From: Helicobacter labacensis | GTDB lineage: Bacteria > Campylobacterota > Campylobacteria > Campylobacterales > Helicobacteraceae | Length of the DNA: 64,000 nucleotides | Reading direction: 5' to 3' | NCBI RefSeq assembly: GCF_003660285.1 | Contig: NZ_QXQQ01000001.1 | Coordinates: 1-64,000 of the forward strand | Shown here: piece by piece, positions 1 to 8,070 of the stretch | How positions within the stretch are numbered: position 1 is the stretch's first letter | Layout of the letters: the number at the start of each line of letters is the position of its first letter | Made by a program: the position numbers and the translations under genes | Notes under the pieces: generated by a model | Databases searched by the model: none | Seen by the model: the letters and a program-made list of their open reading frames with translations, nothing else | Told to the model about the DNA's origin: nothing

Positions 1-50
1 TGCCACTAGGCGAATTTGAGGTCTTAGTGGTGGCTAAGTTTAGGGGGTAG
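1..50 (+). CDS. Possible 3' tail of a gene entering from the left
   Basis: The frame from base 3 stays open to a TAG at 48-50 and reads PLGEFEVLVVAKFRG, which looks protein-like. The stop is directly followed by an ATG (TAGATG), but that second frame closes after 17 codons. The piece is too short to identify and could be chance. Confidence 0.3.
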   Translation, partial: PLGEFEVLVVAKFRG

Positions 51-310
51 ATGAAAAAACTCAAAAGAGGTGCCCTGCACTTTGGACACTTAAGGGGTGG
101 ATAGCTCATTCTAGCCACTAAAAAACCAGCGCAAAGACACCTTAGTAAATAATCTCCACCCGCATGTGGGTCTGTGAGTCTTGTGGGAATTGCAACTAGC
201 CTTGCAGACTATAAATGGTTTCTAAGAGGGTTTTAGTGCTATGGAGGTAGATGTAAAGATTAGGGTATTTGAGGGAATATAGGCATGATCTGTATAATTG
301 CCCTTGGCAT
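51..310. other. Region with no recognised gene
   Basis: I see no convincing gene, RNA or repeat here. A leftward frame enters it from inside the neighbouring hypothetical gene (196-579), but it lies mostly antisense or out of frame with that gene and has no protein-like signal. Confidence 0.5.
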
Positions 311-1558
311 CTAGGGCATAGAAGCTTTAATTGGATGCAACATATTCCAAAGGTTGTTATTGCGCAGGCTCTCAAAGAAAGTTTGCAAAGAAATAGGGTG
401 TTGGCTTTGGGGGTCGTCCCTACTTTGGCGGTAAAAAATTTGGGTGCGTAGTATTGATGCGTCATAATCCAAATTATAACAACTCCCCCTACAGGTAAGC
501 ACTTCTTGGCTATATTGGTGCAAATAAAACCAATGATTAACCAGCTTGAAAGTGAAATAATCCCTATAAGCACGATCACCCGGCTTTAAACGACCGCTCA
601 CACGGAGAGTAAAAAAAGCCCCTTTAATGAAAAGTTGCATGCCCACATCAAAGCCCTTTCTATCCGTGCAAAACCCGCGCTCTAGGTGTTTAGCATGCAA
701 AATCCCCATGCAGGTGTAATAATGCGAGCTTCCATAGTTAAAAGCCGCAAAGATAAAGGTGTAAGTCTCTTGGTGGTGTGTCATGGTTTGCATGTTGGCT
801 GTGAATTTCTTGGTGTGCTTGCCCTTTAAATAAGTGGCTAACCATTGTTGCACCCTGTCATGGGCTTTTTTAAGCTCTGGCTTGAGCCATCTGCCTCTTT
901 GATCGATCAAATTATCCTGTGCTACCTGCCCCATGAAAGTATCAGAGTAACCATTATCAGTAGGGTCTTCATTGGCTAATGCCTCTTGGTCTTTACTCAC
1001 AAAAATGAGTTTGTAGTATTTAGAGGCATCAGGGTAGAAAAATTGCGCAAAAATGGGCGTGTATGTCGGGTTGTTGAAAAGTAGGCGTGTGATCTCTTGA
1101 AAAGCACGGGTGTAATTCTCCTCCATGCATCTAATCTCTTCAAAAAGGGGCATGGTGTGTGGATTGGTGCCCTCTTTTTCTGCCAAGCTGTATTGCTCAT
1201 GCATAATAGCACTGCACTCCTTACCCTCCTTATAAATGTATTTTAAAGAGATTTGGCGCACCTTTTGGCGATCCTCTGGGCGCACGCGTGCACGCACATA
1301 GTGGTAATAATCTGCATAAAAGCGATGGAGCATGGTTAGGGCAATGTTGCTAAACTCTGTCATGCCTACATCAGAAACATCACAAATCACCTGATCGTGC
1401 AGGGCTTGATCTTTAGCTTTATAGCGATCACAAAACCATTCAGGGTAGGCGGTTTCAAAATTAGACCATCTGCCATCACCCAGCCAAGATACCTCTTGCT
1501 CAAAACTAAAGGCATGGGCGATTTGCAAACACAATAATAAAATGACAACCCAACGCAT
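311..1558 (-). CDS. Secreted protein of unknown function (paralogue A)
   Basis: The 415-residue product starts with a clear signal peptide (MRWVVILLLCLQIAHA), so it is probably periplasmic or outer-membrane associated. I do not recognise the family. Its C-terminal third (about residues 275-405) matches the next gene upstream through shared motifs: TCMGILH, GFCTD, FYL..YS..V..C, and (S/Y)..RDDPQ followed by S.Q.F. Cysteines are conserved between the two. The N-terminal 250 residues have no counterpart in the shorter paralogue's visible motif set. The gene begins 10 bases after paralogue B ends, so both are surely cotranscribed. No enzyme motif is visible. Function is unknown; the tandem arrangement suggests duplication. 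Confidence 0.8.
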   Translation of the reverse strand: MRWVVILLLCLQIAHAFSFEQEVSWLGDGRWSNFETAYPEWFCDRYKAKDQALHDQVICDVSDVGMTEFSNIALTMLHRFYADYYHYVRARVRPEDRQKVRQISLKYIYKEGKECSAIMHEQYSLAEKEGTNPHTMPLFEEIRCMEENYTRAFQEITRLLFNNPTYTPIFAQFFYPDASKYYKLIFVSKDQEALANEDPTDNGYSDTFMGQVAQDNLIDQRGRWLKPELKKAHDRVQQWLATYLKGKHTKKFTANMQTMTHHQETYTFIFAAFNYGSSHYYTCMGILHAKHLERGFCTDRKGFDVGMQLFIKGAFFTLRVSGRLKPGDRAYRDYFTFKLVNHWFYLHQYSQEVLTCRGSCYNLDYDASILRTQIFYRQSRDDPQSQHPISLQTFFESLRNNNLWNMLHPIKASMP

Positions 1559-1568
1559 AAAACCCCCT

Positions 1569-2492
1569 TTAATCAGTGCTATCTAAACAATACCCTGCCG
1601 TGTATAGATCATTATTGTCGCACACTTTGTGCAAGGCTTTGAGATTAAGATGCTTACATTTTTGACTCCTAAAACACGCGCTTCTTAGTTTATACAAGAG
1701 TGCACCCTTGCCAAAAAAATCCGTGTCATCTCCTCCTACATAATCATCTAGCCCCTCCTTGCCCCAAAAATATAAAAAATCTTGCATAGAGATTCTAAAT
1801 TTGCCCTGTGGATCGTCCCTAGGTTGGCTGTAATAAAGATGGCTACCCAGCAATTTCATCAGATCGCCTCCCAAATAGTAGAGATAAGTTAGACCCGGAT
1901 CCGGACATCCATGCGCATTATCTGGATCGTGGCAAGAAAAAACTTGTTTGCTATAAGTGCGTAGATAAAAACGCCCCCGCAACATTTCAAAGGCATATTG
2001 GTCGGCGGAGTAATGATCATCGAATCCAACCTCTTGGTATTGTTTTGAGATCACCAAGAGATTATTTTTAACCTCAATGTCTAGGGGCGTGTCGGTGCAA
2101 AACCCCTTAGATAATTGCCCCTTATGCAAAATGCCCATGCATGTGTGCAAAGCATCATCGGGATGAGCCCCTATAGGTATAATACAACCTTGATAAAAGA
2201 TCAGGGTGTAGGCTTTAGACTTGTCGGGTTTGCCTTTGGTTAATGTGCGGGCATCTTCTTGATCATAGATCGTTTCGCTCCACTGCTCGCTAGCATCATT
2301 GTGGATACATGACTCCCCTTTTAATATCACATCCGCATTCTGCTTCCAATAGTCATCCACCCATTTTTTCACCACCGCTTGCGCCTCTTTGAGTTCTAAG
2401 GCGTGCAGGCTGTGCCAAGAAAGGCACAAACTAAGAATTAAAAATAACGCCCTTGTAAAAATTGCTCGTGTATTTTTCATGGGTTCTAGCAT
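1569..2492 (-). CDS. Secreted protein of unknown function (paralogue B)
   Basis: The 307-residue product has an N-terminal basic and hydrophobic segment (about residues 8-31, ending ...LSWHSLHA), consistent with a signal peptide. It shares with the downstream gene the ordered motifs TCMGILH, GFCTD, FYLRTYS..V..C and YYSQPRDDPQ. An extra Cys-rich tail is present (residues about 270-305: C..SQKC, C, C). The spacing of cysteines suggests disulphides after export. It is the middle gene of a three-gene leftward operon. I cannot assign a function; an enzyme inhibitor, adhesin or toxin-like role would be guesswork. Confidence 0.8.
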   Translation of the reverse strand: MLEPMKNTRAIFTRALFLILSLCLSWHSLHALELKEAQAVVKKWVDDYWKQNADVILKGESCIHNDASEQWSETIYDQEDARTLTKGKPDKSKAYTLIFYQGCIIPIGAHPDDALHTCMGILHKGQLSKGFCTDTPLDIEVKNNLLVISKQYQEVGFDDHYSADQYAFEMLRGRFYLRTYSKQVFSCHDPDNAHGCPDPGLTYLYYLGGDLMKLLGSHLYYSQPRDDPQGKFRISMQDFLYFWGKEGLDDYVGGDDTDFFGKGALLYKLRSACFRSQKCKHLNLKALHKVCDNNDLYTAGYCLDSTD

Positions 2493-2519
2493 AGTTTGGG
2501 TTTTTAAGCCCAGAGTAAA

Positions 2520-2963
2520 TTATTGGGGGGTTTTAGGGTGTTTGATGGCAAAATAAGCATTGATGTCCTCTTCAAAAAGGTCGGGGAAAAACTTGATGGG
2601 CTTGCCTTGCGCATAGAGCCAATAACCCCATTTATTCTCCATTTTGACTCTTTGTTTGGGTGTAACCAAATAATTATACTCCTCATCCACAACAATACAA
2701 GGGATATGATTAGCCTTGGCATAACGCCTAATTTCATACTGGTCATGATTGACATCATCAGCCATCACATAAAAAGCCTCCTCGCCCATTTCTTTTTTGG
2801 TTTGGGCAATCTCTGCATCGCTAAGATTAGCCGTGATAATGCATTTTTGGCAGTGAATCACAAAATCTTTAGCTTCCAGACACATAAAAGCGAACAAAAT
2901 AAGCGCACATCTGACAAACACAACACGCCCTAACACGCTCCTAGCACTACTCCCCAAAAACAT
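2520..2963 (-). CDS. Exported CxxC protein of unknown function
   Basis: I chose the ATG at 2963 because GGAGA lies six bases before it; an in-frame GTG at 3035 has no good ribosome site. The 147-residue product then begins with a signal-like segment (MFLGSSARSVLGRVVF..., hydrophobic core ALILFAFMCLEA) followed by KDFVIHCQKC. The HCQKC motif right after the cleavage region suggests a periplasmic redox or metal-binding Cys pair. The rest is mixed polar sequence without a family I recognise. It is the first gene of the operon with the two Cys-containing secreted paralogues, 27 bases upstream of paralogue B, so it may act on the same process, for example by helping their disulphides. That link is inference. 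Confidence 0.7.
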   Translation of the reverse strand: MFLGSSARSVLGRVVFVRCALILFAFMCLEAKDFVIHCQKCIITANLSDAEIAQTKKEMGEEAFYVMADDVNHDQYEIRRYAKANHIPCIVVDEEYNYLVTPKQRVKMENKWGYWLYAQGKPIKFFPDLFEEDINAYFAIKHPKTPQ

Positions 2964-3160
2964 GACAGTTCTCCAGAAAACATCCACAAGCAAAGCGTAA
3001 CCTCCAAAAGTTAATGCGTTCCACTCCAACCCCACGATAACACCTGTCTAAAGTATTATGTCGTATTTCGATTGTTATCTTTAGCCTCCATTGAGTGGAT
3101 AAAAGCGCGCTGGAGGCAACAAAATCCCTTGACGATCTTAGCACAGATTTAGGCGTGTTG

Positions 3161-3169
3161 TGCTACAAT
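3161..3169 (+). promoter_or_regulatory. Extended -10 promoter of the S4-domain gene
   Basis: TGC followed by TACAAT (3164-3169) is a typical Helicobacter extended -10 element. The ATG of the gene starts six bases after it, so transcription probably begins at the start codon. Confidence 0.65.
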
Positions 3170-3174
3170 AGCGC

Positions 3175-3423
3175 ATGCGTATTGACAAATTTTTAAACGC
3201 GACCAATATCACAAAAAGACGCGCGATCGCGCTGGACATGCTTAAAGAGGGCGTGGTGTTTTTAAATGGCGTGAAGATCAAGCCCAGTAAAGAGGTCAAG
3301 GTGGGCGATGTGTTAGCCATTAGCTATTTAGATCGCACTAAGTCTTACCGCGTGCTAGCGATCCCCACACTCAAAACCATCCCTAAAGCTCAAAGCCACT
3401 TGTATGTGGAAGAGTTGCCATAA
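3175..3423 (+). CDS. S4-domain RNA-binding protein (HslR/RqcP type)
   Basis: The 82-residue product is almost entirely an S4 RNA-binding domain: MRIDKFLNATNITKRRAIA, then the VFLNG.KIKPSKEVKVGD turn near residues 28-45. Members of this small family (HslR, RqcP) bind 23S rRNA or peptidyl-tRNA on obstructed large subunits. The gene lies 21 bases before ileS, the same order as H. pylori HP1423-HP1422. No ribosome-binding site precedes the ATG; the -10 box sits six bases upstream, pointing to a leaderless message. The choice among HslR-like roles is not decidable from sequence. Confidence 0.85.
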   Translation: MRIDKFLNATNITKRRAIALDMLKEGVVFLNGVKIKPSKEVKVGDVLAISYLDRTKSYRVLAIPTLKTIPKAQSHLYVEELP

Positions 3424-3444
3424 TCCCAACACAAAGGTTTTTTT

Positions 3445-6249
3445 ATGCAAGATTATAAAGATAGTCTGATTCTCCCCCAAACTTCCTTTCCGATGAAAGC
3501 CAACGCTATCGCCAACGCCCCCAAGCTCTACGCACGCTGGCGCGAACAAGAAGTCTATACACACATGCTAGCCCAGCGCCAAAGCGCGCCCCAAAGCTTC
3601 ATCTTACACGATGGTCCCCCCTATGCCAACGGGCATTTGCATATCGGGCACGCACTCAATAAAATCCTAAAAGATGTCATTGTCAAGCACCAATACTTTT
3701 TGGGCAAGAAGGTGGATTATGTCCCCGGATGGGATTGCCATGGTCTGCCTATAGAACAACAGGTAGAAAAGGATTTTAAAGCCGCACAACACAAGTTGCC
3801 CCCTGAACAACGCCACTCTCTAAATGCCCTAGAATTTCGCGATCGTTGCTACCAACACGCCCAAAAGTTCATTGATGTGCAACGCGAGGAGTTTTTGCGC
3901 TTAGGGGTGGTGGGGGATTATGAAAAACCCTATGAAACCTACAGATATGAATTTGAAGCTAGTATTTATGAAATGCTTTGCATCGCTGCCAAAAAGGGTT
4001 TGCTCAAACAACGCTTTAAACCCGTCTATTGGAGTTGGGCGTGCCAGAGCGCGCTAGCCGAAGCGGAGGTAGAATACAAAGACAAGCAGTCCGATTCGAT
4101 CTTTGTGAGTTTTCCCCTCCAGCCCCAAAGCGCACAAAAGCTCGCACAGCAGGCGCATTTTAGCACGCAAGAGAGCCCTAAGGAATTTGCCCTTGTGATC
4201 TGGACAACCACCCCTTGGACACTAGCGGCTAATGTGGGCATCGCGCTCAAACCCAAAACCACCTACGCGATCACCTCCAAGGGGCATATTGCCGCGCTGG
4301 ATTTAGCCCAAAAATTACTCAACCAAGGCATCTTAAGCGGGGAAATCATCGGGAGTTTTGAGAGTGAATTATTAGACAGAACACTGAGCACCAACCCTTT
4401 AAACCAGCGCGATTCGGTGGTTTTACTAGGCGATCATGTCAGTTTAGAAGAGGGAAGTGGCGCGGTGCACACCGCCCCCGGGCACGGGGAAGAGGACTAT
4501 CGTTTGTGCCTGCAATATGGCTTGGAGGTCTTGGTGCCTGTAGATGATTACGGGCGCTACAACGAGGAAATCTTACAAAAAAAACTATTGCCCCAAGAGT
4601 TTTTGGGTCAGCATGTGCTTAAAATCCAACCCCAGATCATCGAGCTACTAGGCGATCATGTGTTGCACCACAGCACTATCACGCACTCCTACCCGCATTG
4701 TTGGCGCACCCATGAGCCCATCTTATACCGCGCCACCACGCAGTGGTTTATCATGATGGATACGCCCTTTAAGCAAGAGGATGGGAGTGAAAAAACCTTA
4801 CGCCAAGTGGCTTTAGAAGCCATTGAAGATGTCGCCTTTTACCCCAAACAAGGCAAAAATCGTCTTAAAACCATGCTAGAGCAACGCCCAGATTGGTGTG
4901 TTTCTAGGCAGCGCAATTGGGGCGTGCCCATGGCTTTCTTCCTAGATAAGCGCACCCAAGAACCCTTGCTAGAAGAAGAGGTGTTAAAGCACATCTACAA
5001 CATTTTCAAAGAGAAGGGCTGTAACGCATGGTGGGAGCAAAGCGTGGAGGAGCTCTTGCCACCCGCGTTCAAACACCTAGCCCCTAATTTAGAAAAAAAC
5101 ACCCACATTTTAGATGTGTGGTTTGATAGCGGGAGCACCTTTAAGGCGGTGTGTGAGGAGCGCTTAGGGGTTTACCCCAGCGATTTAGTGTTAGAGGGGA
5201 GCGACCAACACCGCGGGTGGTTCCAAAGCTCTTTACTTCTAAGTTGCATCAAGCACTCGCGCGCGCCCTTTAAAGGGGTGCTTACCCATGGCTTTACCGT
5301 GGATTCTAAGGGGCATAAGATGAGCAAGTCTAAGGGCAATGTCTTTTCCCTCAATGATGTATTGGGCACTTATGGGAGCGACATTTTGCGCCTATGGGTG
5401 GTGATGAACGACTACCAAGACAATTTGAGCGTTTCCCATGAGTTTTTCGCCCAAACAGCGGAAGGCTACAAAAAAGTGCGTAACACCTTGCGCTTTTTGC
5501 TGGCTAACACCGCTGGACTAAAAAGCCTCACCCCCTTGCCAGAATTGGGCTTGATCGATTCGTGGATTTTAGCCCTAAGCTCTAAGGTCTTTATGCAGGT
5601 GCAAGAGCATTTCAAGCAATTTGATTTTGTGAAGGGTTTGCAAAAATTATTCACCTTCATCGCTAACGACTTAAGCGGCATTTACATGGACATCTGCAAG
5701 GACAGCTTGTATTGCGACGATCAAAATAACCCCGCTAGGCGCGCGATCCAAACCACCATGCTTTATCTAGCCCACCATTTGAGCTTTGCGCTTGCCCCCG
5801 TTCTCACCTACACCATTGAGGAGGTGCTAGAACACGCTAGCGATCTCTTTAAAGAGGTGGCTTTGGCTGGGGAGGGAGTCTTTGATCTAAAAATGCCCGT
5901 TTTATTTGAGGGGGCACAGGGAGTGTTAAACCAGTTTGAGCGTCCCTTGGAATTGCGCGCGCGTTTTAGTGAAGGCTTGGACGCGCTCAAGAAAAGCAAG
6001 CAAGTCAAAACCTCTCTAGAGGTGCAAATCCACTTCAAAGATCCCAAGGATATGGAATTTCCCCATTATGCGGAGTGGTTGATGGTCAGTTGCGCTAGCG
6101 CATGGGAGGGGAGTGCTAAAGAGGTGCTATTGGACACTCCCGAGTTCGTGTTAACCAAAGCCTCTTTAGAGAAATGTCCGCGCTGTTGGCGTTTTTTAGC
6201 CTCCCATGGTAGCCTGTGTGGGCGTTGCCAAGAAGTCTTGCATGCCTAA
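3445..6249 (+). CDS. ileS: Isoleucyl-tRNA synthetase
   Basis: This class I synthetase charges tRNA-Ile in the cytoplasm. The 934-residue product has the usual bacterial length. The ATP-binding HIGH signature is seen as GHLHIGH near residues 63-69, the editing domain follows (TTTPWTL near residue 253), and the KMSKS loop is GHKMSKSKGN near residue 623. The C-terminus carries the zinc-finger cysteines KCPRCWRF and CGRC that mark the bacterial type I enzyme. The ATG at 3445 follows an AAAGG at short distance. The gene overlaps queF by eight bases at its end and follows the S4-domain gene closely, so the three are probably one transcript. Confidence 0.97.
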   Translation: MQDYKDSLILPQTSFPMKANAIANAPKLYARWREQEVYTHMLAQRQSAPQSFILHDGPPYANGHLHIGHALNKILKDVIVKHQYFLGKKVDYVPGWDCHGLPIEQQVEKDFKAAQHKLPPEQRHSLNALEFRDRCYQHAQKFIDVQREEFLRLGVVGDYEKPYETYRYEFEASIYEMLCIAAKKGLLKQRFKPVYWSWACQSALAEAEVEYKDKQSDSIFVSFPLQPQSAQKLAQQAHFSTQESPKEFALVIWTTTPWTLAANVGIALKPKTTYAITSKGHIAALDLAQKLLNQGILSGEIIGSFESELLDRTLSTNPLNQRDSVVLLGDHVSLEEGSGAVHTAPGHGEEDYRLCLQYGLEVLVPVDDYGRYNEEILQKKLLPQEFLGQHVLKIQPQIIELLGDHVLHHSTITHSYPHCWRTHEPILYRATTQWFIMMDTPFKQEDGSEKTLRQVALEAIEDVAFYPKQGKNRLKTMLEQRPDWCVSRQRNWGVPMAFFLDKRTQEPLLEEEVLKHIYNIFKEKGCNAWWEQSVEELLPPAFKHLAPNLEKNTHILDVWFDSGSTFKAVCEERLGVYPSDLVLEGSDQHRGWFQSSLLLSCIKHSRAPFKGVLTHGFTVDSKGHKMSKSKGNVFSLNDVLGTYGSDILRLWVVMNDYQDNLSVSHEFFAQTAEGYKKVRNTLRFLLANTAGLKSLTPLPELGLIDSWILALSSKVFMQVQEHFKQFDFVKGLQKLFTFIANDLSGIYMDICKDSLYCDDQNNPARRAIQTTMLYLAHHLSFALAPVLTYTIEEVLEHASDLFKEVALAGEGVFDLKMPVLFEGAQGVLNQFERPLELRARFSEGLDALKKSKQVKTSLEVQIHFKDPKDMEFPHYAEWLMVSCASAWEGSAKEVLLDTPEFVLTKASLEKCPRCWRFLASHGSLCGRCQEVLHA

Positions 6250-6691
6250 TTCCCTTAGCCACTTGGGGGGTAAGACCAGCTACGCACAACACTACAGCCC
6301 CCACCTGCTAGAGGCTTTTGACAACCCCCACCCCGGGCAGGACATTTTTACCTGCCTAGAAAGTCAAGAGTTCACCAGCCTATGCCCCATCACTGCCCAA
6401 CCCGATTTTGCGCGCGTGCGTATCGCCTATATCGCGCATTTGAAAATGCTAGAGAGCAAATCGCTCAAGCTCTACTTATTTAGTTTCCGCAATGAGGGGA
6501 TTTTTGGGGAGGATTGTGTGGGTAAAATTCTAAACGATCTAGTCGCGCTTTTAGCCCCTAAATACCTAGAAGTGCAGGCGTATTTTAGCGCGCGCGGAGG
6601 GATCACCATCACCCCCTTTGCCAACTACGCCACACAAGATTACCAACACTTCAAGCAAGAACGCTTGTTGCGCGCCTACAGCGCTACATAA
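6242..6691 (+). CDS. queF: NADPH-dependent 7-cyano-7-deazaguanine reductase
   Basis: QueF reduces preQ0 to preQ1 for the queuosine modification of tRNA wobble position 34. The 149-residue product is a unimodular (short) QueF: EFTSLCPITAQPDF contains the catalytic cysteine in the SLCP motif, ESKSLKLYLFSFRN is the NADPH-binding QueF signature, and ARGGITITPF closes the fold. The family HE pair reads GE here (FGED), so only the Glu is kept. I took the ATG at 6242, which overlaps the ileS stop by eight bases and implies translational coupling; an upstream in-frame start at 6206 would add residues not seen in QueF. Confidence 0.93.
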   Translation: MPNSLSHLGGKTSYAQHYSPHLLEAFDNPHPGQDIFTCLESQEFTSLCPITAQPDFARVRIAYIAHLKMLESKSLKLYLFSFRNEGIFGEDCVGKILNDLVALLAPKYLEVQAYFSARGGITITPFANYATQDYQHFKQERLLRAYSAT

Positions 6692-7809
6692 TCCACTTCT
6701 CTGGGGCGTTGGTGTTGCAACACCAAGTTTTTGGATTTAGCCACCCCCTCAGAAGTCCCAATCACCAACAACTTCGCCTCGCTCGCCACGATGGTATCCC
6801 CCTCGGGCATGGGGATGTAACGCCCGTCTTTTTGGATAATCCCGATCACAAAGACTTTAGTAATCTCTCTAAAATGCGCTTCTTTGAGTTTGCGTTGCAC
6901 CAGCCAACTTTCTTTAGGCACGATCACTTCCTCTAAGTCTAGCAAGGTGTCTTTCTTGTAAATGAATCGTTCTAAAATATTTTCCATATCGGGGCGAATC
7001 GCCATCGCGCTCACCCGTTGCGCCATCAATTTTGTGGGTGAAACCACACTATCCGCGCCTAGCTTCTTGAGCTTTTCTAAATCCTCATCATTGTGCGCGC
7101 TGGAAATGATGTAATAGGGTTTACGCCCTAATTCTTTTTCTAGTAAGCGCACATTGGCGATCAAAGAGATGTTCACGGAAAAGGTTTTAGAAAAGGTAAC
7201 CACCCCCTTAGCGCTACTTAAATTGGTTTTGAGCATGCTCAAATTGGTGTGTGGGTCGCCCACGATGTGGTAGGGGTATTTGTATTTGATGGCTTCTTCT
7301 TCAAATTCAGGGTTATCGTCCACCACCACAAAGGGGATTTGCGCGCTTCTAAATTGCTTGGCAAGTTCTATGGTGTATTCATTGTGGTAGCAGATCACAT
7401 AGTGGTTTTTCAAACGCGCGATCTTGTAAATCATCTTTTTCTCCCTAATGAGTTTGGCTAAAACCCCCTTATTGATGATCCCAATCAACACGGCGACCGT
7501 GAAAGTCATCAAAGCTTCCCCACAAAACATGATCAGCACGCTTAAGAAGATGCTCCATGTCCCAAACTTGCTTTCATCCAAGGCTCCAAACCCGGTCGCC
7601 GTGAAAGTGTAGGAAGTTTGAAAGAAAGCCTGCATTAAAGAGTAATTCTCTAAGCCTAAATAGCCCAAAGTGCCTAAGAGAATGAAGAGCTGGATTAGCA
7701 CCAGCGGTGGGGCAAAGAGCTTAAGATGGGCGTAAAGCTCCGCGTTGATCTGGTGCGCGGGGTCGTCTTTAGGGGATTTCTTCTTGAATAGCGGCTTAAA
7801 ATTAAACAT
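6676..7809 (-). CDS. kchA: KchA-type potassium channel with RCK domain
   Basis: This inner-membrane channel has two transmembrane helices (about residues 33-55 and 85-110), a pore loop between them and a cytoplasmic RCK/TrkA-N Rossmann domain (from about residue 148, HYVICYHNEYTIELAKQF) plus a TrkA-C domain. The selectivity filter is TATGFGAL instead of the classical TVGYGD. This is the filter reported for H. pylori HpKchA (HP0490), a K+ channel needed for mouse colonisation. The 377-residue length fits. AAGGA precedes the ATG. The gene ends antisense to the queF tail (16-base overlap) and sits directly downstream of rpmB, as in H. pylori. Confidence 0.92.
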   Translation of the reverse strand: MFNFKPLFKKKSPKDDPAHQINAELYAHLKLFAPPLVLIQLFILLGTLGYLGLENYSLMQAFFQTSYTFTATGFGALDESKFGTWSIFLSVLIMFCGEALMTFTVAVLIGIINKGVLAKLIREKKMIYKIARLKNHYVICYHNEYTIELAKQFRSAQIPFVVVDDNPEFEEEAIKYKYPYHIVGDPHTNLSMLKTNLSSAKGVVTFSKTFSVNISLIANVRLLEKELGRKPYYIISSAHNDEDLEKLKKLGADSVVSPTKLMAQRVSAMAIRPDMENILERFIYKKDTLLDLEEVIVPKESWLVQRKLKEAHFREITKVFVIGIIQKDGRYIPMPEGDTIVASEAKLLVIGTSEGVAKSKNLVLQHQRPREVDYVAL

Positions 7810-7821
7810 CGTCCTTACGGA

Positions 7822-8010
7822 CTAGTGGCTTTTACGCATGGTCCTTAAAGTGGAAGCTGCCACACGGATTTTTTGTTTCGTGCCGTCTTCTAAGGTGATG
7901 CGAATCGTGCGCAAATTGGGGAGCAAACGCCTTTTGCTCTTGTTGTTTGCATGACTGACATGGTTGCCTACCATGGGTCCCTTAAGGGTTACATCACATC
8001 TACGAGCCAT
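7822..8010 (-). CDS. rpmB: Ribosomal protein L28
   Basis: The 62-residue basic protein starts [21 protein letters not shown] and contains [15 protein letters not shown], the core of bacterial bL28. It binds 23S rRNA in the large subunit. AAAGGAG precedes the ATG and a TATAAT box lies about 30 bases upstream. kchA follows 12 bases later, so the ribosomal promoter probably drives the channel gene as well. Confidence 0.97.
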   Translation of the reverse strand: MARRCDVTLKGPMVGNHVSHANNKSKRRLLPNLRTIRITLEDGTKQKIRVAASTLRTMRKSH

Positions 8011-8037
8011 AAACTCTCCTTTAGATTAAAAGCGCAC

Positions 8038-8043
8038 ATTATA
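8038..8043 (-). promoter_or_regulatory. -10 promoter of rpmB-kchA
   Basis: The leftward strand reads TATAAT here, 27 bases before the rpmB start, with the AAAGGAG ribosome site in between. It is the best -10 match in this gap. Confidence 0.65.
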
Positions 8044-8070
8044 ACCTAATGCGCGCGTCTTTGTGCTTAA

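Noticed and set aside
196-579. Leftward 127-residue open frame
   Set aside because: It overlaps the end of the secreted paralogue A in another frame, has no ribosome site, and its composition is that of a shadow frame.
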